The translations under genes and the position numbers were made by a program. A stretch of DNA of 56,910 nt from Micrococcales bacterium (GTDB lineage: Bacteria > Actinomycetota > Actinomycetes > Actinomycetales > Dermatophilaceae): contig JAJTBD010000007.1 of the NCBI GenBank assembly GCA_021287075.1, forward strand, positions 93,498-150,407. The letters run 5' to 3'. This document shows, piece by piece, positions 26,519 to 35,801 of the stretch (position 1 is its first letter; every line of letters starts with the position of its first letter). A model generated the notes under the pieces. It was not told where the DNA came from and did not search any database. It saw only the letters and a list, made by a program, of their open reading frames with translations.

Positions 26519-28006
26519 ATGACGAGCACCATCACCCACTGGATCGACGGGGCGCCCGCGCCCTCCACCTCGGGGCGCACCGCCCCCGTCTTCAACCCGG
26601 CGACCGGGCAGCAGACCGCCGAGGTCGCGCTCGCGTCGGTCGAGGAGGTCGACGCGGCTGTCGCCTCGGCCGTGCGCGCCGCCGCCGAGTGGGGCGGCGC
26701 ATCGCTGTCCAAGCGCGCCGCGGTGCTCTTCGCCTTCCGCGAGCTGCTCCACCAGCGCACCGACGAGCTGGCCGCCATCATCACGGCCGAGCACGGCAAG
26801 GTCCTGTCCGACGCCGCCGGTGAGATCGCCCGCGGGCTGGAGAACGCCGAGTTCGCGACCGGCGTGCCCCACCTGCTCAAGGGCGGCTACTCCGAGCAGG
26901 TCTCCAGCGGCGTCGACGTTTATTCGATGCGCCAGCCCCTCGGTGTGGTCGCGGGCATCACCCCCTTCAACTTCCCGGCGATGGTGCCACTGTGGATGTG
27001 CTGCAATGCCATCGCCTGCGGCAACGCCTTCGTCCTCAAGCCCAGCGAGAAGGACCCCAGCGCAGCGCTGTTCATCGCCCAGCTGTGGAAGGACGCGGGC
27101 CTGCCCGATGGCGTCTTCAGCGTCGTGCAGGGCGACAAGGAGTCCGTGGACCGGCTGCTGGAGCACCCCGACGTCGAGGCGGTGAGCTTTGTCGGCTCCA
27201 CCCCCATCGCCAAGGCGATCTATGAGACCGGCACCCGCCACGGCAAGCGGGTCCAGGCCCTCGGCGGCGCCAAGAACCACATGCTCGTCCTGCCCGACGC
27301 CGACATCGACCTCGCCGCCGACGCCGCGGTCTCGGCGGGCTACGGCGCGGCCGGTGAGCGGTGCATGGCGATCTCGGTCGTCGTCGCCGTGGGCGAGATC
27401 GCCGACCCGCTGGTCGAGGCCATCAAGGAGCGCCTGCCCAGGCTGACGATCGGCGACGGCGCCGCGGAGGGCACCGACATGGGCCCGCTGATCAGCGCGG
27501 CCCACCGCGACAAGGTCGCCGACTACATCGGCCAGGGCGAGCAGTCCGGCGCCACCCTCGTCGTGGACGGGCGCGCGGACCACCCCGACGACGGCTTCTT
27601 CCTCGGGACGACGCTGCTCGACAATGTCACCACCGACATGTCCGTCTACACCGACGAGATCTTCGGCCCGGTGCTGTCGGTGGTGCGCGCCGAGACCTAT
27701 GACGAGGCCATGGAGATCATCAACGGCCACGAATACGCCAACGGTACAGCGATCTTCACGCGCGACGGGGGTGCGGCCCGCCGCTTCCAGAACGAGGTCC
27801 AGGTGGGCATGATCGGCATCAACGTGCCGATCCCCGTCCCGGTCGCCTACTACTCCTTCGGGGGCTGGAAGGCCTCGCTCTTCGGCGACAACCACATGTA
27901 CGGCCCGGAGGGCATCAACTTCTACACCCGCGGCAAGGTCGTCACCTCGCGCTGGCCCGACCCGGCCACCTCGAGCGTCGACCTCGGCTTCCCGCGGACC
28001 CGGTGA
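26519..28006 (+). CDS. mmsA: CoA-acylating (methyl)malonate-semialdehyde dehydrogenase-like
   Basis: 495 residues, aldehyde dehydrogenase superfamily. Matches the MmsA/IolA subgroup: GVVAGITPFNFPAMVPLWM near residue 140, VQALGGAKNHMLVLPDAD near 245 (the usual general-base Glu is replaced by Asn as in acylating MMSDH) and catalytic Cys in GAAGERCMA near 282. It would turn malonate or methylmalonate semialdehyde plus CoA into acetyl- or propionyl-CoA with CO2 and NADH. Stop is followed at once by the aminotransferase gene. Leaderless -10 TAATCT six bases before ATG. Confidence 0.85.
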   Translation: MTSTITHWIDGAPAPSTSGRTAPVFNPATGQQTAEVALASVEEVDAAVASAVRAAAEWGGASLSKRAAVLFAFRELLHQRTDELAAIITAEHGKVLSDAAGEIARGLENAEFATGVPHLLKGGYSEQVSSGVDVYSMRQPLGVVAGITPFNFPAMVPLWMCCNAIACGNAFVLKPSEKDPSAALFIAQLWKDAGLPDGVFSVVQGDKESVDRLLEHPDVEAVSFVGSTPIAKAIYETGTRHGKRVQALGGAKNHMLVLPDADIDLAADAAVSAGYGAAGERCMAISVVVAVGEIADPLVEAIKERLPRLTIGDGAAEGTDMGPLISAAHRDKVADYIGQGEQSGATLVVDGRADHPDDGFFLGTTLLDNVTTDMSVYTDEIFGPVLSVVRAETYDEAMEIINGHEYANGTAIFTRDGGAARRFQNEVQVGMIGINVPIPVPVAYYSFGGWKASLFGDNHMYGPEGINFYTRGKVVTSRWPDPATSSVDLGFPRTR

Positions 28007-28011
28007 GCGCC

Positions 28012-29352
28012 ATGACCTACACGCCCGAGCAGACCCGTCGCGACGACCGCGCCCACGTCTTCCACTCGTGGTCGGCACAGGCCAAGATCGACCCCCTGCC
28101 GATCGTGTCGGCCGAGGGCAGCCATTTCACCGACGACGCCGGCAACCGCTATCTCGACTTCACCAGCCAGCTGGTCAACGTCAACATCGGCTACCAGCAC
28201 CCCAAGCTGGTCGCCGCCATCCAGGAGCAGGCGGCCCGGATGTGCACCGTCTCACCGGCGTTCGCCAATGACGCGCGGTCCGAGGCAGCCCGCATGATCG
28301 TCGAGCGCGCCGGCGCGCCGGCGGGCAAGGTCTTCTTCACCAACGGCGGTGCCGAGGCCAACGAGAACGCCATCCGCATGGCCCGGCTCTACACCGGCCG
28401 CAACAAGGTCATGGCGGCATACCGCAGCTATCACGGGGCGACCAACGGCGCGATCATGCTGACCGGCGACCCCCGGCGGTGGGCGTCGGAGCCCGGCATG
28501 CCCGGTGTCGTGCGGTACTGGGGTCCCTACCCCTATCGGTCGGCCTTCCACGCCCAGACCGAGGCCGAGGAGTCCGAGCGCGCCCTGGCGCACCTGCGCG
28601 ACCTGATCATGGTAGAGGGGCCCGACACGATCGCCGCGATCATCCTCGAGACCGTCGTCGGCACCAACGGCATCCTCGTCCCGCCGGAGGGCTATCTCGC
28701 CGGCGTGCGCCAGATCTGCGACGAGTTCGGCATCGTGATGATCGCCGACGAGGTCATGTCCGGCTTCGGCCGGTGCGGCGAGTGGTTCGCGTTCCAGCAC
28801 TGGGGTGTCCAGCCCGACCTGATCACCTTCGCCAAGGGCGTCAACTCCGGCTATGTGCCCCTCGGCGGCGTCGTCCTCAGCGAGGCCATCGCCGGGCACT
28901 TCGACGAGCGGGTCTACCCGGGCGGACTGACCTACTCCGGTCACCCGCTCGCCTGCGGCTCGGCCGTCGCCTCGATGCGCATCTTCGAGGAGGAGGGCAT
29001 CCTCGAGCACGCGCGGATGCTCGGCACCGATGTGATCGGGCCGGCGCTGGACAAGATCGCCGACAAGCACCCGTCCGTCGGCGAGGTCCGTGGCCTCGGT
29101 GTCTTCTGGGCGGTCGAGCTGGTCAAGGACAAGGAGACCCGCGAGCCGCTGGTGCCCTTCAACGCCGCGGGGGATGCCGCCGCGCCGATGGGAGCCTTCA
29201 CGGCGGCCTGCAAGGAGCGCGGCCTGTGGCCCTTCACCCACTTCAACCGCACCCACGTGGTGCCGCCCTGCACCACGACCGCGGCGGAGCTGGAGGAGGG
29301 CCTCGCGATCCTCGACGAGGCCCTGTCGGTGGCCGACGGCTACTGCTCCTGA
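28012..29352 (+). CDS. Class III omega-aminotransferase
   Basis: 446 residues from ATG at 28012, preceded by GGTGAG; GTG at 28003, overlapping the mmsA stop, is an alternative. PLP-dependent. FTNGGAEANENAIRMAR near residue 110 binds PLP phosphate, ADEVMSGFGRCGEW holds the PLP Asp near 245, and the Schiff-base Lys is in TFAKGVNSGYVPLG near 275. Substrate class is omega-amino acids such as beta-alanine, GABA or taurine with pyruvate or 2-oxoglutarate. With the acylating dehydrogenase just upstream, beta-alanine or 3-aminoisobutyrate is the best guess. Confidence 0.85.
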   Translation: MTYTPEQTRRDDRAHVFHSWSAQAKIDPLPIVSAEGSHFTDDAGNRYLDFTSQLVNVNIGYQHPKLVAAIQEQAARMCTVSPAFANDARSEAARMIVERAGAPAGKVFFTNGGAEANENAIRMARLYTGRNKVMAAYRSYHGATNGAIMLTGDPRRWASEPGMPGVVRYWGPYPYRSAFHAQTEAEESERALAHLRDLIMVEGPDTIAAIILETVVGTNGILVPPEGYLAGVRQICDEFGIVMIADEVMSGFGRCGEWFAFQHWGVQPDLITFAKGVNSGYVPLGGVVLSEAIAGHFDERVYPGGLTYSGHPLACGSAVASMRIFEEEGILEHARMLGTDVIGPALDKIADKHPSVGEVRGLGVFWAVELVKDKETREPLVPFNAAGDAAAPMGAFTAACKERGLWPFTHFNRTHVVPPCTTTAAELEEGLAILDEALSVADGYCS

Positions 29353-29355
29353 CGC

Positions 29356-29399
29356 ATCGGGTATGCCGCGTGGCAGGCTTGGCCCGCGGCATACCTGAT
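29356..29399. terminator. Hairpin with paired GTATGCCGCG repeats
   Basis: 29356-29370 pairs with 29385-29399, 15 base pairs including one G-U, with a 14-base loop. GTATGCC is at 29361-29367 and GGCATAC at 29388-29394. It lies between two co-directional genes, so it may attenuate or terminate between aminotransferase and dehydrogenase. Confidence 0.65.
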
Positions 29400-29446
29400 C
29401 GTCGATCACCCTGTGCCACGGGCCAACTGGACCAAAGGAAGCGACC

Positions 29447-30922
29447 ATGCACCAGTTCATCGGCGGCGAGCTGCGCGCCGCCTCGACCGGCGACCACCAT
29501 GACGTCATCGACCCCTCCACGGGTGAGGTGATCGACACGGTCGAGCTGGCGTCCACGGCCGATGTCGACGCCGCGGTGGCAGCCGCCGCGGCGGCCTTCC
29601 CGGAGTGGTCGCGGGCCACGCCGGGCGAGCGGTCGGCGGTGCTGGCCAAGGCGGCGGCGCTGCTGGAGGAGCGGGCCGAGGACCTCGCCCAGACCGAGAG
29701 CCGCAACGCCGGCAAGCCCATCCGGCTGGCGCGCGAGTTCGACGTGCCCGGCACCATCGACAACACGGCGTTCTTCTCCGGGGCCGCCCGCAGCCTCGAG
29801 GGCAAGGCGAGCGCCGAATACAGCCCCGACCACACCTCATCGATCCGGCGTGAGCCGATCGGTGTGGTCGGGTCGATCGCGCCGTGGAACTATCCGCTCC
29901 AGATGGCCGCGTGGAAGGTCCTGCCGGCGATCGCCGCGGGCAACACGATCGTGCTCAAGCCCGCCGAGATCACCCCGTTGACATCGGTGATGTTCGCCCA
30001 GGCCTTCGCCGACGCGGGGGCGCCGGCCGGAGTGGTCAATGTCGTGACCGGCCGCGGGGCCGAGGCGGGCGCCCACCTGATGCGGCACCAGGACGTCGGC
30101 ATGGTCTCCTTCACCGGCTCGACCGCCGTCGGGCGCACGGTGCTGGAGGCGGCGGCGACCAACGCCAAGCGGGTCCACCTCGAGCTCGGCGGCAAGGCGC
30201 CCTTCGTGGTCCATGACGACGCCGACCTCACGGCGGCCATCCACGGCGCCGTGGCGGGCTCGCTGATCAACACCGGCCAGGACTGCACCGCTGCCACCCG
30301 GGCGATCGTGCATCGTTCTGTCGCAAAGGACTTCATCGAGGGAGTGGCCGAGCTGTATGCCGCGGTGCGGCTCGGCCCGACCGCCGACGAGGACACCGAC
30401 CTCGGCCCGCTCGTGTCGCGGGCGCATCGCGACAAGGTCGCCGGGATGGTCGAGCGGGCGCGTGGCTATGCCCGGGTCGTCACTGGCGGCGAGGCCCCCG
30501 GCGGCGACCTGGCCCGCGGCTCCTACTACGCCCCGACCCTTGTGGCGGCGGTGCCGACCGACAGCGAGCTGTGGCGCGACGAGGTCTTCGGGCCGGTCCT
30601 GGCGGTGACGACCTTCGAGACCGACGACGAGGCGATCGCACTGGCCAACGACACGGTCTATGGGCTGGCCGCCAGCGTCTGGACCCGCGACGTCTATCGC
30701 GCACTGCGGGCCACCCGCGAGATCAAGGCCGGCTGCGTGTGGGTCAACGACCACATCCCGATCATCAGCGAGATGCCCCACGGCGGCTATCGGCAGTCCG
30801 GCTTCGGCAAGGACATGTCGGCCTACTCCTTCGAGGAGTACACCCAGGTCAAGCACGTCATGCACGACATCACCGGCGTCGCCGAGAAGGAGTGGCACCG
30901 CACGATCTTCCGGCTGCGCTGA
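29447..30922 (+). CDS. Aminobutyraldehyde/betaine-aldehyde-type dehydrogenase
   Basis: 491 residues, NAD(P)-dependent aldehyde dehydrogenase. GSIAPWNYPLQMAAWK near residue 146, FTGSTAVGRTVLEAA near 223, VHLELGGKAPFVV with the general-base Glu near 246, and catalytic Cys280 in NTGQDCTAATR, a form seen in gamma-aminobutyraldehyde dehydrogenases of putrescine breakdown. It would yield GABA, linking to the upstream aminotransferase. Ribosome site AAAGGAAG before ATG. The hairpin at 29.4 kb separates it from the upstream pair, so its expression may be partly independent. Confidence 0.85.
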   Translation: MHQFIGGELRAASTGDHHDVIDPSTGEVIDTVELASTADVDAAVAAAAAAFPEWSRATPGERSAVLAKAAALLEERAEDLAQTESRNAGKPIRLAREFDVPGTIDNTAFFSGAARSLEGKASAEYSPDHTSSIRREPIGVVGSIAPWNYPLQMAAWKVLPAIAAGNTIVLKPAEITPLTSVMFAQAFADAGAPAGVVNVVTGRGAEAGAHLMRHQDVGMVSFTGSTAVGRTVLEAAATNAKRVHLELGGKAPFVVHDDADLTAAIHGAVAGSLINTGQDCTAATRAIVHRSVAKDFIEGVAELYAAVRLGPTADEDTDLGPLVSRAHRDKVAGMVERARGYARVVTGGEAPGGDLARGSYYAPTLVAAVPTDSELWRDEVFGPVLAVTTFETDDEAIALANDTVYGLAASVWTRDVYRALRATREIKAGCVWVNDHIPIISEMPHGGYRQSGFGKDMSAYSFEEYTQVKHVMHDITGVAEKEWHRTIFRLR

Positions 30923-30924
30923 GC

Positions 30925-31848
30925 TCAGTCCTCGTTGCGCGCCGGCACCCCGGTCGCCCGCGGGTCGACGGCGCGGACACCGGCGTCGGCCGGGAGCGGC
31001 GGGGGAGTGCCGCCCCAGGCCGGGCAGAGCGGCCGGAACTCGCACCAGTCGCACAGCCGTGAGGTGCGCGGCCGCCAGTCGCCGGTCTCGGCGGCCCGCG
31101 CGATGGCCGCCCAGAGCGCTGCGACATTGCGCTCCAGCGCGCGCAGGTCTGCCTCGTCGGGGGAGTAGCGCACGATCTCGCCGTCGCCCAGGTAGACCAG
31201 CTGGAGCAGCCGCGGGAGCACGCCGCGGGTGCGCCAGAGCACGAGCGCATAGAACTTCATCTGGAAGAGCGCCTTGCCCTCGAAGTGCTCCGAGGGCGAG
31301 CGGCCCGTCTTGTAGTCGACGACGCGCATCGCCCCGGTGGGCGCGATGTCGAGGCGGTCGACATAGCCGCGCAGGGTCAGCCCGTCGATCTCGGTCTCGA
31401 CATAGAGCTCGCGCTCGGCGGGCTCGAGGCGGGTCGGGTCCTCGAGGGTGAACCAGCGCTCCAGCAGGGCTCCCGCCTGGCGGTACCACGACTCCTCGGT
31501 GAGGTGCTCGTCGTCCTCGATCATCGTCGCCAGGGCCGGCTCCTCGGCCACGAGCCGATCCCACTGGGGCCCGAGCAGCTCCAGCGCCGCCGCGGGCGTG
31601 CGCTCCGCCGCCGGGAGGTCGAAGAGCCGCTCCAGCACCGCGTGGACGAGGGTGCCTCGCGCGGCCGCGGGCGAGGGCGGGGTGGGGATGCGGTCGACCA
31701 CCCGGAAGCGATACAGCAGTGGGCACTGCTTGAAGTCGGCGGCACGGCTGGGCGAGAGGGCCGGACGGATCGGTGGGGGAGTCGCGGCACCGGTGGGCGC
31801 GCTGCCCTCGGCTGTCATGGCCGCCTCGGCCGTCGTCTCGGTGCTCAT
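30925..31848 (-). CDS. RecB-like PD-(D/E)XK exonuclease with Fe-S cysteines
   Basis: 307 residues. After a 28-residue Ala/Thr-rich leader, LSPSRAADFKQCPLLYRFR starts the nuclease fold with the first cluster Cys near residue 40. Catalytic residues are in GTLVHAVLERLF (His), GYVDRLDIAP (Asp) and VVDYKTGR (Glu/Lys position as DYK). The C-terminal CDWCEFRPLC gives three further cysteines, completing a probable 4Fe-4S site like that of AddB and Cas4. Single-strand DNA processing is likely. Leaderless -10 TACAGT lies six bases upstream; divergent from the M50 protease. Confidence 0.9.
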   Translation of the reverse strand: MSTETTAEAAMTAEGSAPTGAATPPPIRPALSPSRAADFKQCPLLYRFRVVDRIPTPPSPAAARGTLVHAVLERLFDLPAAERTPAAALELLGPQWDRLVAEEPALATMIEDDEHLTEESWYRQAGALLERWFTLEDPTRLEPAERELYVETEIDGLTLRGYVDRLDIAPTGAMRVVDYKTGRSPSEHFEGKALFQMKFYALVLWRTRGVLPRLLQLVYLGDGEIVRYSPDEADLRALERNVAALWAAIARAAETGDWRPRTSRLCDWCEFRPLCPAWGGTPPPLPADAGVRAVDPRATGVPARNED

Positions 31849-31854
31849 GCGTCG

Positions 31855-31882
31855 ACTGTATGCGGGGCCACTGACATAGGGT
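31855..31882. promoter_or_regulatory. Divergent -10 boxes, RecB-like nuclease / M50 protease
   Basis: Minus TACAGT at 31860-31855 (six bases from its ATG) and plus TAGGGT at 31877-31882 (seven bases from its ATG) within a 41-base gap. Confidence 0.5.
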
Positions 31883-31889
31883 CGGCGTC

Positions 31890-32975
31890 ATGCACAGTCA
31901 GGGCCCCGGCCTCAGGATCGCCACCATCGCCGGTGTCCCCGTCTTCATCGGCGCGAGCTGGCTGGTGCTCGCGGCCATCATCACCGCCACGGTGGGCACC
32001 AACGTGGGCGGTGGCGGCCGGGGCTATCTCGTGGGCTTCGGCTACGCGCTGCTGCTGCTCGTCGCGGTCCTCGTCCACGAGGCGGCGCACGCCGTCGCGG
32101 CGCGTGGCTTCGGGATGCCGGTGCACCGGGTCGTCGCCGACATCTGGGGCGGCCACACGGCATACGAGGCGGGTCAGGCGACCCCGGCCTCGACGGCCGG
32201 CACGGCCGTTGCCGGACCCCTCGCGAACCTCGGCCTGGCCGGTGTCGGCTGGGTCCTCGGGCGCTCCCTCGACGGACTGCCGGGGGCCTTCGGTGACGCC
32301 TTCGCGTTCATGAACGGCCTGCTCGCCGTCTTCAACCTGCTCCCGGGGCTGCCCCTCGACGGTGGCCAGCTCGTCGACGCCGCGGTGTGGAAGGCGACCG
32401 GCAGCCGGGGCAAGGGGCGGCGGGCAGCCGGCCTGGCCGGGCGGGTTGTCACGGTCCTGGTCGTGCTGTGGTTCGTCGGCCGCCCGCTGCTCCGAGGGCA
32501 GAGCCCCGACCTGGTCAGCATCATGTGGACGCTGATGATCGCGTCCTTCCTGTGGGCCGGCGCCACCGCCGCCATCAAGGGCGGCCAGGCCCTGGAGGTG
32601 CTCGGTGCCGTGCCCCTGGCCAGCGTGCTGCGCGAGGCGCTGCCCGTGCCGGCCACCGCCACCCTGGACAGCCTGGGCGGCGCACGCGGCATACCCGTCG
32701 TGATGGACGCCACCGGCGCCCGGCCGGTGGGCCTCATCGTGAGCGAGGACCTCGCGGGCATCCCGCCGGAGCAGCGGGGCGCGGTCCAGGCCGGGCAGGT
32801 ATGCCGCGCGCAGCCCCAGGACTGGGTCGTCGAGGCCGACCCGAGCGGCGACATCGTGCCGGCCGTCGCGGGTCTGCAGGCCCTGGAGACGGGCATCGTG
32901 GCGGTGCTGCACCAGGGCCGGCTCGTGGGCGTCGTCGCCGCGGCCGATGTCAACGCGGCGCTCGAGGGCAAATAG
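31890..32975 (+). CDS. M50 (site-2-type) intramembrane zinc metalloprotease
   Basis: 361 residues. The zinc-binding HEAAH motif is near residue 63 in the second membrane segment, and the third ligand is in FNLLPGLPLDGGQL near 155. About six hydrophobic segments, then a soluble C-terminal region from about 250 that looks like a CBS pair (SVLREALPVPA, GIPVVMDATGARPVGLI, LVGVVAAADVNAAL). Such proteases cut within membranes, often releasing anti-sigma or signalling fragments. It precedes trmI and mpa, a common actinobacterial order. An ATA isoleucine codon near 32690 is part of a GGCATAC repeat. Confidence 0.87.
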   Translation: MHSQGPGLRIATIAGVPVFIGASWLVLAAIITATVGTNVGGGGRGYLVGFGYALLLLVAVLVHEAAHAVAARGFGMPVHRVVADIWGGHTAYEAGQATPASTAGTAVAGPLANLGLAGVGWVLGRSLDGLPGAFGDAFAFMNGLLAVFNLLPGLPLDGGQLVDAAVWKATGSRGKGRRAAGLAGRVVTVLVVLWFVGRPLLRGQSPDLVSIMWTLMIASFLWAGATAAIKGGQALEVLGAVPLASVLREALPVPATATLDSLGGARGIPVVMDATGARPVGLIVSEDLAGIPPEQRGAVQAGQVCRAQPQDWVVEADPSGDIVPAVAGLQALETGIVAVLHQGRLVGVVAAADVNAALEGK

Positions 32976-32978
32976 ACT
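32973..32978 (+). promoter_or_regulatory. -10 box TAGACT starting at the M50 stop codon
   Basis: The TAG stop of the protease gene opens TAGACT, which ends eight bases before the trmI ATG, giving trmI a possible leaderless promoter. Confidence 0.4.
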
Positions 32979-32986
32979 CCGCTGCC

Positions 32987-34075
32987 ATGACTGCCACCGG
33001 AGCCGACCTGCGCCGTGGCCCCTTCGCCGAGGGCGAGCGCGTCCAGCTCACCGACCCCAAGGGCCGCCTGCACACGATCACCCTCGAGCCGGGCAAGGAG
33101 TTCCACACCCACCGCGGGCGGCTGCGCCACGACGACCTGATCGGGAGCCCGGACGGCTCGACCGTGACCAACACCGCAGGCGTCGAGTACCTCGCGCTGC
33201 GCCCGCTCCTGTCCGACTACGTCATGTCGATGCCGCGTGGCGCGGCCGTCGTCTATCCCAAGGACGCCGGGCAGATCGTCACGATGGCCGATGTCTTCCC
33301 CGGCGCGACGGTGGTCGAGGCCGGCGTCGGGTCCGGTGCGCTGTCCATGTCGCTGCTGCGGGCCGTCGGCGACGAGGGCCGGGTGCTCTCGTTCGAGCGG
33401 CGTGAGGATTTCGCGGACATCGCCAGGGGCAACGCGCGGGCCTTCTTCGGCGCCGACCACCCGGCATGGACCGTGCACGTCGGTGACCTCGTTGAGTCCC
33501 TGCCTGGCGCCGTAGAGCCGGGCACGGTCGACCGGGTCGTCCTGGACATGCTGGCGCCGTGGGAGTGCCTCGGCGTCGTGGCCGACGCGCTCGCGCCGGG
33601 TGGTGTGCTGATCTGCTACGTGGCCACCGCCACCCAGCTCTCCCGCGTGGCCGAGGCGATGCGGGACCACGGCACCTTCACCGAGCCGCAGGCCTGGGAG
33701 TCGATGGTGCGCGGCTGGCACCTGGAGGGCCTGGCCGTGCGCCCCGAGCACCGGATGCACGCCCACACCGGCTTCCTGATCACCACCCGACGGCTCGCGC
33801 CGGGCACCAGGCCGCCGCTGCGCAAGCGCAGGCCCGCCAAGGGCGCCTATGGCGAGGAGGCGGCCGACGCAGGCGCGGGGACCACTGCCCCCGACCGCCA
33901 CTTCGGGCAGGACGCGGAGTTCACGTCCGAGGCGATGGGGGAGCGGGCGGTCTCGGACAAGAAGATCCGCCGGATGCGCCGGGCCATGGCCGAGCCCGCG
34001 GGGGAGAGCGGTGCCGGGGTCACCGGCGTCTCGCCGGACGAACCCACCACGGGCGAGGCCACGCCTGCGGACTAG
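32987..34075 (+). CDS. trmI: tRNA (adenine-58-N1)-methyltransferase
   Basis: 362 residues. Makes m1A58 in the T-loop of tRNAs using AdoMet. N-terminal beta domain (RVQLTDPKGRLHTITLEPG), then the Rossmann fold: VVEAGVGSGALSMSLLRAV near residue 108 binds AdoMet, VLSFERREDFA follows, and VLDMLAPWE near 185 is the catalytic region. The C-terminal 80 residues beyond the usual fold are charged and low in complexity. Located between an M50 protease and the proteasomal ATPase, as in many actinobacteria. Its TAG stop forms part of a -10 box before mpa. Confidence 0.93.
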   Translation: MTATGADLRRGPFAEGERVQLTDPKGRLHTITLEPGKEFHTHRGRLRHDDLIGSPDGSTVTNTAGVEYLALRPLLSDYVMSMPRGAAVVYPKDAGQIVTMADVFPGATVVEAGVGSGALSMSLLRAVGDEGRVLSFERREDFADIARGNARAFFGADHPAWTVHVGDLVESLPGAVEPGTVDRVVLDMLAPWECLGVVADALAPGGVLICYVATATQLSRVAEAMRDHGTFTEPQAWESMVRGWHLEGLAVRPEHRMHAHTGFLITTRRLAPGTRPPLRKRRPAKGAYGEEAADAGAGTTAPDRHFGQDAEFTSEAMGERAVSDKKIRRMRRAMAEPAGESGAGVTGVSPDEPTTGEATPAD

Positions 34076-34078
34076 GGT
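34073..34078 (+). promoter_or_regulatory. -10 box TAGGGT overlapping the trmI stop
   Basis: Predicted start of transcription near 34085 would leave a leader of about 30 bases containing TAGGAGG, the ribosome site for mpa. Confidence 0.4.
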
Positions 34079-34114
34079 TGCCCGAGGGGCACAACCCGAC
34101 GCTAGGAGGCTGCC

Positions 34115-35770
34115 ATGACCGAGCACAGCCAGGCCCGTCCGCCGGTGGACCAGACGCAGGATCTGCGCAGGGCCCAGGCCGAGCTGCGCACGGCGACCGC
34201 GCAGAACGAGCGCCTCACGCGCACGCTCACCTCCGCCCGCGAGCAGATCGTCAGCCTCAAGGAGGAGATCGACCGGCTCGCGCAGCCGCCCGCGGCATAC
34301 GGCACTGTCCTCGAGGTCTTCGACGGCACCGCCGACATCCTCACCGGCGGACGCAAGATGCACGTCTCGGTCTCACCTTCGGTCGAGGTCGCCGAGCTGG
34401 GCTTCGGCCGCGAGGTGCGCCTCAACGAGGCGCTCAACATCGTGCAGGTCTGCGGCTTCGAGCGCTCGGGGACCCTGGTGGTGCTCAAGGAGATCCTCGA
34501 CGAGGGCGCACGGGTGCTGGTGGTCAGCCAGGCCGACGAGGAGCGGGTATGCCGGGTGGCCCAGCCCCTGCGCGGCGAGCGGCTGCGGGTGGGCGACGCG
34601 CTGCTGATGGATGCGCGCTCGGGCTTTGTCTATGAGGTGATCCCCAAGGCGGAGGTCGCCGAGCTCGTGCTCGAGGTCGTGCCGGACATCTCCTATGACG
34701 ACATCGGCGGCCTGTCCGGGCAGCTGGAGATCATCCAGGACTCGGTTGAGCTGCCCTATCTGCACCCCGAGCTGTTCACCGAGCACCACCTGAAGCCGCC
34801 CAAGGGCGTGCTGCTCTATGGCCCGCCCGGGTGCGGCAAGACGATGATCGCCAAGGCGGTCGCGGCGTCGTTGGCGCGCAAGGCTGCCGAGAAGAACGGC
34901 GCGGACCTGACCCAGTCCTACTTCCTCAACATCAAGGGCCCCGAGCTGCTCAACAAGTACGTCGGGGAGACCGAGCGGCACATCCGGCTGATCTTTGCGC
35001 GGGCCCGGGAGAAGGCCTCCGAGGGCAGCCCCGTCGTGGTCTTCTTCGACGAGATGGACTCGCTCTTCCGCACCCGCGGCTCTGGTGTCTCCTCCGATGT
35101 CGAGACCACGATCGTGCCGCAGCTGCTCTCGGAGATCGACGGCGTGGAGCGCCTGGAGAATGTCATTGTCATCGGTGCCTCCAACCGTGAGGACATGATC
35201 GACCCGGCGATCCTGCGGCCGGGACGGCTCGATGTGAAGATCAAGATCGAGCGGCCCGACGCCGTGGCCGCACGCGACATCTTCGGCAAGTACCTCACGC
35301 CGGACCTGCCGCTGCACCCCGACGAGCTGGCCGCCCATGGCGGCTCGGCCGAGGCTGCGGTGGCCGACATGATCGAGGCGACCGTGACGCGGATGTACGA
35401 CGAGCGTGACGAGAACCGCTATCTCGAGGTGACCTATGCCAATGGTGACAAGCAGGTCATGTTCTTCAAGGACTTCGCCTCGGGCGCGATGATCCAGAAC
35501 GTCGTCGACCGGGCCAAGAAGTCGGCGATCAAGGACTTCCTCGTTGACGGTGCCCGCGGCCTGCGCGGTGAGCACTTGATGAATGCCGTCCGCGACGAGT
35601 TCAAGGAGAACGAGGACCTGCCCAACACGACCAATCCCGATGACTGGGCCCGCATCTCGGGCAAGAAGGGGGAGCGGATCGTCTACATCCGCACCCTCGT
35701 CCAGGGCGCCTCCGGGACCGAGCCCGGCAAGGCGATCGAGGGGCTCAACACGACGGGTCAGTATCTTTGA
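34115..35770 (+). CDS. arc: Proteasome-associated AAA+ ATPase Mpa/ARC
   Basis: 551 residues. Hexameric unfoldase that recognises pupylated proteins and feeds them to the 20S core. An N-terminal coiled coil (about 10-55) binds Pup, followed by OB-fold domains and the AAA module: Walker A GPPGCGKT near 236, Walker [10 protein letters not shown] near 307 and sensor IGASNRED near 350. The C-terminal GQYL is the docking tail for the alpha ring. Good ribosome site TAGGAGG. It is separated from dop/pup/prcBA by about 3.4 kb of mostly opposite-strand genes, which is unusual. Confidence 0.96.
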   Translation: MTEHSQARPPVDQTQDLRRAQAELRTATAQNERLTRTLTSAREQIVSLKEEIDRLAQPPAAYGTVLEVFDGTADILTGGRKMHVSVSPSVEVAELGFGREVRLNEALNIVQVCGFERSGTLVVLKEILDEGARVLVVSQADEERVCRVAQPLRGERLRVGDALLMDARSGFVYEVIPKAEVAELVLEVVPDISYDDIGGLSGQLEIIQDSVELPYLHPELFTEHHLKPPKGVLLYGPPGCGKTMIAKAVAASLARKAAEKNGADLTQSYFLNIKGPELLNKYVGETERHIRLIFARAREKASEGSPVVVFFDEMDSLFRTRGSGVSSDVETTIVPQLLSEIDGVERLENVIVIGASNREDMIDPAILRPGRLDVKIKIERPDAVAARDIFGKYLTPDLPLHPDELAAHGGSAEAAVADMIEATVTRMYDERDENRYLEVTYANGDKQVMFFKDFASGAMIQNVVDRAKKSAIKDFLVDGARGLRGEHLMNAVRDEFKENEDLPNTTNPDDWARISGKKGERIVYIRTLVQGASGTEPGKAIEGLNTTGQYL

Positions 35771-35801
35771 GGACGCACCAGCCCTGAACTCACGGTCCAG
35801 C

